A stretch of DNA of 15,991 nt, taken from positions 1-15,991 of the forward strand of contig CANBTO010000044.1 of assembly GCA_947372405.1 (NCBI GenBank), written 5' to 3'. The translations under genes and the position numbers were made by a program. Within the stretch, counting starts at the first letter, position 1, and every line of letters starts with the position of its first letter. Below, in pieces: positions 1-6,018 of this stretch. The DNA is from Verrucomicrobiaceae bacterium. Its GTDB lineage: Bacteria > Verrucomicrobiota > Verrucomicrobiae > Verrucomicrobiales > Akkermansiaceae. Below the pieces are notes generated by a model. It saw only the letters and a list, made by a program, of their open reading frames with translations, was not told the DNA's origin and made no database searches.

Positions 1-1
1 G

Positions 2-499
2 GTCGAGGCGATCCGCGCCTGCGAGGACGATCTGATCGCGGGCGGTGGTCACGCGATGGCGGCCGGCCTTTCGATCGAAGAGGGGAAAATGGACGGGTTC
101 CGGAAAAAGTTCGCCGCCTATGTGTTGGAAAACTCCAGCGAGGATCAACGCCGACCGACCCTGACCTACGACGCCGAGATTTCCTTCGACCAGCTTTCGT
201 TAGAGTTCCTCGCCAGCTACGATCTGCTCCAGCCCTTCGGCAGTGGAAACCCGCAGCCGGTTTTCATTTCACGCGGCGTGGGCCTGAGCCGTCCGCCTCT
301 GCACATGAAGAACCACCACCTGCGCTTCATGCTTCGTCAGGGCTATCACGAACAGGACGCCGTGTTTTTTGGCGGCGGCGAATATCCGCTTCCCGACCCG
401 CCGTGGGACATCGCGTTCACGATCGATCGCAACACCTTCCGCGGCCGGACCACACTGCAGCTCATCATCCAGGACGTGCGCGCGGCGGAGAACAACTGA
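2..499 (+). CDS. recJ: RecJ single-stranded-DNA exonuclease, C-terminal part
   Basis: This is the 3' end of a gene running in from the left edge; the frame is open from base 2, so the Met at 56 is internal. About 165 residues remain. The segment begins just before the glycine-rich DHHA1 signature GGGHAMAAG (about residues 14-22), which lies at the end of the RecJ catalytic core. It continues into the C-terminal OB-fold-like domain, with the family's 'LLQPFGSGNPQPVF' stretch. RecJ is the 5'-3' single-strand exonuclease of recombination and mismatch/base-excision repair; the N-terminal DHH metal-binding motifs would lie outside the window. The stop codon ends at 499 and the convergent gene's stop begins at 500, so no terminator sits between them. 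The 'PFG-GNP-P' and 'GGH-AAG' motifs make the family call secure; activity cannot be judged from a fragment. Confidence 0.93.
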   Translation, partial: VEAIRACEDDLIAGGGHAMAAGLSIEEGKMDGFRKKFAAYVLENSSEDQRRPTLTYDAEISFDQLSLEFLASYDLLQPFGSGNPQPVFISRGVGLSRPPLHMKNHHLRFMLRQGYHEQDAVFFGGGEYPLPDPPWDIAFTIDRNTFRGRTTLQLIIQDVRAAENN

Positions 500-1225
500 C
501 TACTCCGGCCATCGCAGGTCCGGCACCTTGCCGTTCCAGAACGGTTGGGTGGGATCGAAGATGTCCTTGCCGTTGATGAAGACGTGGCCGGACTTGTCCA
601 CGGGGAGGGATGTGACGCTGTTGTCCACGCGTAAGATCGCCGCTTTTCCACCCAGCTTTTTGCAGATCTTGTAGTCGAAAATCCGTTGTCCTTTCACCAT
701 GGGATACAACACCACAGGTGTTGCCGGATTGCTGTTCGAAGTCAGGCCGCAAATGTAAGAGAACGCGCATTCGCCCTTTTCCAGTGCTCGTGCCCCATCA
801 AAGATGCCGTCAGGCTTTTTTTGAGGATAGCCGTGAAATATGGATTCACTGCTGCAGATCTTCGCGGCGAGCAGTTGGCGGAAATAGTCGTTGGAGGAGG
901 CTTTTCCGAGAGGGATGGCGTTTTGTGGATGGTCCTTCTGAACCTTCGAAATCGTGTTGTCGTTGGGATAGCTGCCATAGGTGGTTTCGAACTCGAAGAG
1001 AGCCAATCCGACTTGGTGCAGGTTACTGTTGGCCTCTGTTAAATCGCCGGAGCGGGCTCTGAAAGAATCGCGGCCAAACAAAAAGAAAAACAACCCAGCA
1101 TCGACGACAAACACGAGAATCACCAAAGCGGTCCAAAACCACATCCGCCAGTTGACCGGGGGCAGCTCGGGGTCAGGCAACCGGGTTGTTGGGGCATCCG
1201 GCGGATCGTCAGGGCTCGGGTTCAT
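500..1225 (-). CDS. Single-pass membrane protein, DUF1559/pilin-like
   Basis: Predicted 241 residues when started at the ATG at 1225; a GTG four codons upstream (1237) is a possible alternative. The N-terminus is a proline- and aspartate-rich cytoplasmic tail (about residues 1-27). One transmembrane helix follows at about 31-50 ([20 protein letters not shown]). Then comes '[24 protein letters not shown]', which resembles the segment after the helix in DUF1559/type II pseudopilin-like proteins (N-LKQIGLA-hydrophobic-YGSYP). Unlike true pseudopilins, it has a long N-terminal tail and no clear prepilin peptidase site. The C-terminus ([23 protein letters not shown]) looks like a tail I associate with Verrucomicrobiota proteins. 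GC content is near 50%, lower than the neighbours. It converges on recJ and diverges from the rpiB-glyA fusion. Function unknown; probably envelope-associated. Confidence 0.8.
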   Translation of the reverse strand: MNPSPDDPPDAPTTRLPDPELPPVNWRMWFWTALVILVFVVDAGLFFFLFGRDSFRARSGDLTEANSNLHQVGLALFEFETTYGSYPNDNTISKVQKDHPQNAIPLGKASSNDYFRQLLAAKICSSESIFHGYPQKKPDGIFDGARALEKGECAFSYICGLTSNSNPATPVVLYPMVKGQRIFDYKICKKLGGKAAILRVDNSVTSLPVDKSGHVFINGKDIFDPTQPFWNGKVPDLRWPE

Positions 1226-1359
1226 CGCATGAATCACAGGGAACCCGTTTTCGCACGGTTGAACAAGGAAGGAGTCTCGGGAAAGGACCGGGCTTCTGGC
1301 AAATCCCTGAAATTTCCGGTTTCCAATCCCGGGTTCCCGGCTTTCAATCCGGCCCGAAC

Positions 1360-3033
1360 ATGAGCCACCCCACTTTCCGCATCGCCATCGGAGCCGATCA
1401 CGGCGCCTTCGAAATGAAAAACGCCGTTGTCGCGCACCTTAAAGCCGTCGGCCATGACGTGCATGACTTCGGCACCTACACGACGGGTTCGGTGGATTAC
1501 GCGGATTACGCGAACCTGGTGGCGCGCAACGTGGCGGACGGCACCTATGATTTCGGCATCCTTGCCTGCACGTCCGGCGTGGGCATGAGCATCGCGGCGA
1601 ACCGCCACCGCCATGTGCGTGCGGCCAGCGTACGCTCGGTGGAAGAGGCCACCATTACCCGCGAGCACAACGATGCGAACGTGCTTTGCCTCAGCGGCAA
1701 ATACACTGACGCGGCCACCGCCTGCGCGATGGCGGACGCGTTTCTCTCCACCGCCTTCGAAGGCGGCCGCCACGAACCGCGCGTCTGCAAGTCCTCCGGC
1801 AGCCGCATCCAGCAGACGGACCCGCCGATCTACGCGGCGATCACCGCTGAGGAGCACCGCCAGCGCAACAACATCGAGCTCATCGCATCGGAAAACTTCA
1901 CCTCGCCCGCCGTCATGGAGGCGCAGGGATCGGTCCTGACTAACAAATATGCCGAGGGCTATCCCGGCCGTCGTTGGTATGGCGGATGCGAAAACGTGGA
2001 CGTCGTCGAGCAGCTTGCCATCGACCGCGCGAAGCAGCTTTTCGGCGCGGAGCATGCGAACGTGCAGCCGCACTCCGGATCGCAGGCAAACACGGCGGTT
2101 TACTTCGCGGTGCTGAAACCCGGCGACAAGATCTTCACCATGGACCTCGCCCACGGCGGCCACCTCACTCACGGCCACAAGGCGAATTTCTCCGGACGTT
2201 TTTACGAGGTGACGCATTACGGCGTCTCTCCCGACGACGAACGCATCAACTACGCGGAGTTGGAAAAAACCGCGCGTGAGTTGAAACCCGCGCTGATCAC
2301 CGTGGGTGCCTCCGCCTATCCGCGGATCATCGATTTCGAACGCATGGGCAAGCTCGCCCGCGAGATCGGCGCCTATCTTTTTGTGGACATGGCGCACATC
2401 GCCGGCCTCGTCGCCGCCGGTCTGCACCCAAGCCCGTTTCCACATGCGGACTTCGTCACCTCCACCACCCACAAGTCGCTGCGCGGCCCGCGTGGCGGGA
2501 TCATTCTCTGCAAAGAGGAGTTCGCGAAAAAGATCGACTCACAGGTGTTCCCCGGCATCCAGGGCGGCCCACTGATGCACGTCATTGCTGCCAAGGCCGT
2601 GTGTTTCGGTGAGGCGCTCAAGCCCGGCTTCAAGGATTACTCCGCGCAAGTCATCAAGAACGCCCAATCCATGGCCGCGCGGCTCGCGCATCACGGCTAC
2701 CGCATCGTTTCCGGCGGCACCGACAACCACCTCATGCTGGTGGACCTCCGCCCCAAAGGCCTCAACGGAGCCGACGCCTCGCACGCCCTCGACGAGGCCG
2801 GCATCACCGTCAACAAGAACGGCATCCCCTTCGACACCGGTAGCCCGATGAAACCCAGCGGCATTCGCATCGGCACTCCCGCCGTCACCACCCGCGGCAT
2901 GAAGGAAACCGATGTCGAGCGAGTCGCCGATTTCATCCACGAAGCCTTGTCCGATCACACCAACACGGCGAAGCTTCACGCCATCCGCGAGCGGGTCTTT
3001 GCTTTCAACCGTGACTTTCCGCTGCCGTGGTGA
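1360..3033 (+). CDS. glyA: Fused ribose-5-phosphate isomerase B / serine hydroxymethyltransferase
   Basis: A single 557-residue ORF contains two complete enzymes. Residues about 5-145 are RpiB (ribulose-5-P/ribose-5-P isomerase): GADHGA at 11-16, the active-site Cys70 loop ([14 protein letters not shown]) and EHNDANVL with His103. Residues about 148-557 are a full-length SHMT (serine + THF to glycine + 5,10-methylene-THF). The SHMT part shows IELIASENF, the GGHLTHGH loop, [13 protein letters not shown], the PLP motif [12 protein letters not shown] with Schiff-base Lys372, FPGIQGGP and the carboxylate-binding SGIRIGTPA. The junction has almost no linker. The ATG at 1360 is chosen because the upstream in-frame extension (from 1186) is repetitive, low-complexity sequence antisense to the neighbouring gene. 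No Shine-Dalgarno is visible. No frameshift or internal stop lies between the two halves, so this is a genuine fusion if the assembly is right. Domain calls are certain; bifunctionality in vivo is inferred. Confidence 0.95.
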   Translation: MSHPTFRIAIGADHGAFEMKNAVVAHLKAVGHDVHDFGTYTTGSVDYADYANLVARNVADGTYDFGILACTSGVGMSIAANRHRHVRAASVRSVEEATITREHNDANVLCLSGKYTDAATACAMADAFLSTAFEGGRHEPRVCKSSGSRIQQTDPPIYAAITAEEHRQRNNIELIASENFTSPAVMEAQGSVLTNKYAEGYPGRRWYGGCENVDVVEQLAIDRAKQLFGAEHANVQPHSGSQANTAVYFAVLKPGDKIFTMDLAHGGHLTHGHKANFSGRFYEVTHYGVSPDDERINYAELEKTARELKPALITVGASAYPRIIDFERMGKLAREIGAYLFVDMAHIAGLVAAGLHPSPFPHADFVTSTTHKSLRGPRGGIILCKEEFAKKIDSQVFPGIQGGPLMHVIAAKAVCFGEALKPGFKDYSAQVIKNAQSMAARLAHHGYRIVSGGTDNHLMLVDLRPKGLNGADASHALDEAGITVNKNGIPFDTGSPMKPSGIRIGTPAVTTRGMKETDVERVADFIHEALSDHTNTAKLHAIRERVFAFNRDFPLPW

Positions 3034-3038
3034 GATAC

Positions 3039-3135
3039 AGTTGATGGTTGAGAGTTGATAGTTGATGGAAAGAAAATCGCCTCATCGTCATCCTCTTCGC
3101 TATCAACTCTCAACGATCAACTCTCAACGATCAAC
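3039..3135. repeat. Opposed heptamer-repeat arrays forming a long hairpin
   Basis: Four 7-nt units lie at 3041-3068 (TTGATGG, TTGAGAG, TTGATAG, TTGATGG). After a unique spacer there are five units of the opposite orientation at 3101-3135 (TATCAAC, TCTCAAC, GATCAAC, TCTCAAC, GATCAAC). The two arrays are reverse complements: 3047-3061 pairs perfectly with 3100-3114 (15 bp). Beyond one mismatch, 3039-3045 pairs with 3116-3122, giving a 22-of-23-bp stem with a 38-nt loop. It lies between the glyA stop (3033) and the toxin-antitoxin operon, so it could end rpiB-glyA transcription or protect its 3' end, although no U-tract follows. The 7-nt period would allow slippage. I see no ORF in it. Confidence 0.85.
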
Positions 3136-3153
3136 CTCTTGTCATGAATGTCC

Positions 3154-3181
3154 TTGCAGGCACCAAGTAGTCATTTAAACT
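3154..3181 (+). promoter_or_regulatory. Candidate promoter of the Phd/VapC operon
   Basis: A weak -35-like TTGCAG (3154-3159) and a -10-like TAAACT (3176-3181) are separated by 16 nt. Transcription would then start at or next to the ATG at 3188, implying a leaderless or nearly leaderless message. That fits the absence of any Shine-Dalgarno upstream. The matches are modest (3/6 and 4/6), so this rests on geometry and is an inference. Confidence 0.3.
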
Positions 3182-3187
3182 GACCAC
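3167..3187. promoter_or_regulatory. Near-palindromic operator candidate abutting the antitoxin start
   Basis: The 21 bases directly before the antitoxin ATG form an imperfect palindrome around A3177. The left half-site GTAGTCATTT mirrors the right half-site AAACTGACCAC, with 8 of 10 base pairs symmetric (core GTCA ... TGAC). Phd/YefM-family antitoxins autorepress by binding palindromes over their own promoter, alone or with the toxin, so position and symmetry fit an autoregulatory site. It would cover the predicted -10 and the transcription start. No second copy was seen in the window. Confidence 0.5.
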
Positions 3188-3415
3188 ATGAAAACCATCG
3201 CCGTCACCGAGTTCAAGGCCAAGTGCCTCCAGTTGCTGGATGAGGTCCAGCGCACCGGTGAGGATCTTCTGATCTCGAAGCGCGGCAAGCCCGTCGCGAG
3301 GGTGGTGGCTGAAAAAACCGGCAAACCCTGGCTCGCCCTGCGTGGCTCGGGAGCATACACGGCGGACCCATACGCGCCCGCCATCGGGGAAAGCCACATC
3401 GAAGCGTTGAAATGA
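3188..3415 (+). CDS. Phd/YefM-family antitoxin
   Basis: The 75-residue protein opens with the classic Phd/YefM DNA-binding region: MKTIAVTEFKAKCLQLLDEV, followed by 'TGEDLLISKRGKPVARVV' (about residues 24-42). This part forms the dimer that binds the operator. The C-terminal 30 residues (about 46-75) should be the flexible segment that wraps and neutralises the toxin. The length is typical. The stop overlaps the toxin start by 4 nt (ATGA at 3412-3415), indicating translational coupling. It pairs with a PIN toxin, a common Phd-VapC arrangement. No Shine-Dalgarno is visible; a near-palindrome ends at the base before the ATG. Family call is firm from the N-terminal motif; partner identity follows from the overlap. 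Confidence 0.92.
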   Translation: MKTIAVTEFKAKCLQLLDEVQRTGEDLLISKRGKPVARVVAEKTGKPWLALRGSGAYTADPYAPAIGESHIEALK

Positions 3416-3825
3416 ACCCAGCACCCGTGCTCGACACCCACGTTTGGGTCTGGTGGATGCTTGGCGATCCTTCACTTCCGAAGGCCGAGAGAGAGGCATT
3501 GGACGCCCTGCCTGCCGCGTCACGCCCGGTAATCAGTGACATCAGTCTCTGGGAATTCGCAACTCTTGTGGACCTCGGGCGGATCGAAATCCACATGCCC
3601 GTTCAGGACTGGCTGCAGATCGCCGCATCTCCCGGCACCGTGAAAGTTCAAGCCATCACACCCGCCATCGTGGCGGAAATGAACCGTCTTCCGTCCACTT
3701 TTCATCGCGACCCGGCGGACCGTCTCATCGTGTCCACCGCGCGAGCATTGAAACTTCCCTTGGCAACCATGGACCGCAAAATCCGCAAATCGAAGCTTGT
3801 ACCTCTGTGGTCAACCAGACATTGA
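3412..3825 (+). CDS. vapC: VapC-like PIN-domain ribonuclease toxin
   Basis: The 137-residue protein is a single PIN domain. It carries the acidic quartet that binds the catalytic metal: Asp8 in LDTHVWVWW, Glu48 in SLWEFATL, Asp100 and Asp103 in RDPADRLIV, and Asp121 in ATMDRKI. The DTHVW opening and DPADR box are typical of the VapC branch paired with Phd-type antitoxins. VapC toxins cleave specific RNAs, often initiator tRNA or the rRNA sarcin-ricin loop, to stop translation; the target here cannot be predicted. All catalytic residues are present, so the toxin is presumably active and held in check by the overlapping antitoxin. The gene ends only 28 nt before zwf, so read-through into zwf is possible. 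Confidence 0.93.
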   Translation: MNPAPVLDTHVWVWWMLGDPSLPKAEREALDALPAASRPVISDISLWEFATLVDLGRIEIHMPVQDWLQIAASPGTVKVQAITPAIVAEMNRLPSTFHRDPADRLIVSTARALKLPLATMDRKIRKSKLVPLWSTRH

Positions 3826-3853
3826 ACCATCATCCTCTATCCAAATACCCGGC

Positions 3854-5386
3854 ATGAACAATCCTTTCCGCGAAGACCTTGCCGCCCGCACTCTGGCGGA
3901 GCCCTGCACTGTTGTGATTTTTGGCGCCACCGGCGACCTCACGCATCGCAAGCTCATCCCCGCGCTCTACAATCTCGCGGTCGATGGCGAGCTGCCCGCC
4001 GGCGTGAAGATCATCGGTTTCGCGCGCCGTGAGCGGACGGACGCCGAGTTCCGCGCCGGGCTTGCGGAGATCAACGCCAAGGTCTCGCGCTCCGGCATGG
4101 ACGAGCGCGTTTGGAATCCCTTCGTCGAATCGATTTCCTATCACCAGTCCGAGTTCACCGATGCCGACGGCTACCGCAGGCTTGCGGAAAAACTTGATGC
4201 CATCGACAGCGCGCGCGGCGGCAAGGGCAACCGTTTGTTCTACATCGCTTCCGCGCCGGAGTTCTTCGACGAGATCCTCATCAGTCTGAAGAACGCCGGC
4301 CTCAACCAATCGGCGCAAGGTTGCTGGTCACGGGTGATCGTTGAAAAACCCTTTGGCACGGACCTCGCCACCGCGAGGCATCTCAACGAGGTGGTGAACT
4401 CCACCTTCAAGGAGAGGGACACCTACCGGATCGACCACTACCTCGGCAAGGAAACCGCGCAGAACCTGATGGTGCTGCGATTCGCCAACGCCATCTTCGA
4501 GCCGCTCTGGAACAGCAAATACATCAGCCACGTCCAGATCACCTGCGCCGAAAACCTCGGCATGGAAGGCGGCCGTGGTGCCTATTACGACGGCGCGGGC
4601 GCGCTGCGTGACATGGTGCAGAACCACTTGCTGCAACTCCTCAGCCTGGTGGCCATGGAGCCGCCGACCGATCTAACAGCCGACGGCGTGCGCGACGAGA
4701 AGGTGAAGGTCATCCGCTCGCTGCGCCAGTGGGACACGCCGGAAAAGGTCGCCGCCAACGTGGTGCGCGCGCAATACACCGCCGGCCACGTCGATGGCGT
4801 GCCGGTGCCCGGCTACCGGCAGGAGAGCCGCGTGAACCCGGAGTCCGACACCGAGGCCTACGTCGCCGTTAGATTGTTGATCGACACCTGGCGCTGGAGC
4901 GGAGTGCCGTTCTACATCCGCATGGGCAAGCAGCTCCCGAAGAAGTCCACCGAGATTTCCATCCACTTCAAGGACGCGCCCTGCGTGCTTTTCAACACCC
5001 CCTGCAACGGCATCCCCGGCGGCAACGTGCTCGTCATCCGCATCCAGCCGGACGAAGGCATCTCGCTGCGCATGGTTTCCAAAATCCCCGGCAACAGCCT
5101 GCGCCTGGAGCCGGTGAAAATGGATTTCCACTACTCCACCAGCTTCGGCAAGGCCAGCCCGGAAGCCTATGAGCGGCTTTTGTTAGACGCCATCGCCGGA
5201 GACGCCACACTCTTCGCCCGCCGTGACGAGGTGGAGGAGGCGTGGAAGTTCATCGACCACATCGAGCACGCCTGGCACCAGTCGGAAAACCCGCCGCCGA
5301 TGGCCGAGTTCGTCGCCGGCTCATGGGGACCCAAGGAAGCCGACGACCTGCTCCTGCGTGACGGCAACCAGTGGCGGAGATTGTAG
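3854..5386 (+). CDS. zwf: Glucose-6-phosphate 1-dehydrogenase
   Basis: The 510-residue cytosolic enzyme catalyses the first, NADP-linked step of the oxidative pentose phosphate pathway (G6P to 6-phosphogluconolactone). The N-terminal Rossmann fingerprint is IFGATGDLTHRK (residues 22-33). EKPFGTD and the substrate-binding RIDHYLGKE (192-200) follow, then the C-terminal domain with RDMVQNHLLQLL and FYIRMGKQLP. Length matches the family (about 490-510). The ATG at 3854 is preferred over the upstream in-frame ATG at 3797, which lies inside the toxin gene and would add a tail without homology. No Shine-Dalgarno is visible. An assembly factor, opcA, lies 3.5 kb downstream. TTA and CTA codons, rare in this window, occur here within GTTAGA/TCTAAC hexamers. 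Confidence 0.97.
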   Translation: MNNPFREDLAARTLAEPCTVVIFGATGDLTHRKLIPALYNLAVDGELPAGVKIIGFARRERTDAEFRAGLAEINAKVSRSGMDERVWNPFVESISYHQSEFTDADGYRRLAEKLDAIDSARGGKGNRLFYIASAPEFFDEILISLKNAGLNQSAQGCWSRVIVEKPFGTDLATARHLNEVVNSTFKERDTYRIDHYLGKETAQNLMVLRFANAIFEPLWNSKYISHVQITCAENLGMEGGRGAYYDGAGALRDMVQNHLLQLLSLVAMEPPTDLTADGVRDEKVKVIRSLRQWDTPEKVAANVVRAQYTAGHVDGVPVPGYRQESRVNPESDTEAYVAVRLLIDTWRWSGVPFYIRMGKQLPKKSTEISIHFKDAPCVLFNTPCNGIPGGNVLVIRIQPDEGISLRMVSKIPGNSLRLEPVKMDFHYSTSFGKASPEAYERLLLDAIAGDATLFARRDEVEEAWKFIDHIEHAWHQSENPPPMAEFVAGSWGPKEADDLLLRDGNQWRRL

Positions 5387-5391
5387 GGACA

Positions 5392-5406
5392 GCAAGGCGA
5401 CCTTGC
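5392..5406 (+). terminator. Small hairpin after zwf
   Basis: GCAAGG (5392-5397) and CCTTGC (5401-5406) form a 6-bp stem with a 3-nt loop starting 5 nt after the zwf stop. There is no following T-run, so it is at best a weak or factor-assisted terminator or an RNA 3'-end stabiliser. Confidence 0.3.
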
Positions 5407-5458
5407 CGCTGGCTGAGTCCGTGCTTCCAACCTCGAAAAGTCGTGCTATTGTGCCTTC

Positions 5459-5680
5459 ATGCCGAACGTCTGCGATCAAATACCCGGTTTGACCACCGCC
5501 GAGAAACTGGCTGCCATGGAAGCGCTGTGGAGCAGTCTCCATGATACATTCGAGGCAGAGTCTCCGCCGGAGTGGCATCTGGAGATTCTGAATCAAAGGA
5601 AGGCACTGATCGAATCCGGCAATGCGGTTTATCAGGATTGGGATGAGGTCAAAAAAGAGCTCAAGTCGGGAATGGCGTGA
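5459..5680 (+). CDS. Addiction-module antitoxin, PF09720-like
   Basis: The 73-residue acidic protein resembles the 'addiction module component' antitoxins (PF09720, Unstab_antitox). It has an N-terminal 'LTTAEKLAAMEALWSSLHD' helix (about residues 11-29), the 'PPEWHLEILNQRKALIESG' segment (36-54) and a terminal 'DWDEVKKELKSGMA'. These small proteins neutralise RelE/ParE toxins encoded directly downstream, as here, where its TGA stop overlaps the toxin's GTG start (GTGA, 5677-5680). No DNA-binding domain is obvious. A TATTGT -10-like box (5447-5452) lies just before the ATG, suggesting a very short or absent leader. The pair is visibly lower in GC than zwf or ppc, consistent with recent acquisition. 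Confidence 0.88.
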   Translation: MPNVCDQIPGLTTAEKLAAMEALWSSLHDTFEAESPPEWHLEILNQRKALIESGNAVYQDWDEVKKELKSGMA

Positions 5681-5985
5681 AAATCGAGGTTCTTTCCCAA
5701 GCCAAAGAAGACATTTTCGAAGGCTATGTGTTTTACGAAAGGCATGAGAAGGGAGCTGGAGAATACTTCATCAACTCCGTGAGTTCCGACATTGATTCGC
5801 TTTTGCTTCATCACGGATACCACCGGACGTTTTACGGGTTTCACCGCATGCTTTCCAGGGTGTTTCCTTTTTCCATATACTACCGGGTCATCGGCGATAC
5901 GATTTGCGTGGATGCAATTGTAGATCATCGGCGAAACCCGGAATCCATCAAGCACCTCCTCCTGCGGCTTAAACGCAGGGAATGA
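5677..5985 (+). CDS. RelE/ParE-family toxin
   Basis: The 102-residue basic protein begins with GTG, overlapping the antitoxin stop by 4 nt. The opening 'IEVLSQAKEDIFEGYVFYERHEKGAGEYF' is the ParE/RelE N-terminal helical hairpin. The later 'FPFSIYYRVIGDTICVDAIVDHRRNPE' is the characteristic beta-sheet and 'YRV---I-V-AI-D-RR-P' ending. RelE members cut mRNA at the ribosome and ParE members poison gyrase; sequence alone does not separate them, though the DHRRNP ending is common in the PF09720-linked ParE/RelE-like group. GC is about 45% in sampled lines, against 65-70% in zwf, with many AT-ending codons, suggesting horizontal transfer. It is complete, with no disrupted motif, and ends 33 nt from the convergent ppc stop. 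Confidence 0.9.
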   Translation: MKIEVLSQAKEDIFEGYVFYERHEKGAGEYFINSVSSDIDSLLLHHGYHRTFYGFHRMLSRVFPFSIYYRVIGDTICVDAIVDHRRNPESIKHLLLRLKRRE

Positions 5986-6018
5986 CCAAGACAACACTGC
6001 AGGTTGCGAGTGAGAATT

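Noticed and set aside
1239..1338. 9-bp inverted repeat GGGAACCCG / CGGGTTCCC upstream of the fusion gene
   Set aside because: The arms are over 80 nt apart in low-complexity G/C-rich sequence; a chance match is likely and no regulatory geometry fits.
1234..2472. A 412-residue open frame on the minus strand across the rpiB-glyA fusion
   Set aside because: Antisense shadow of a high-GC gene: Val/Arg/His/Gly-rich, no recognisable domain, and the plus strand encodes two unmistakable enzymes.
3039..3135. Heptamer array as a CRISPR
   Set aside because: Units are 7 nt with no unique spacers between them, and the two arrays are inverted; no cas genes are present.
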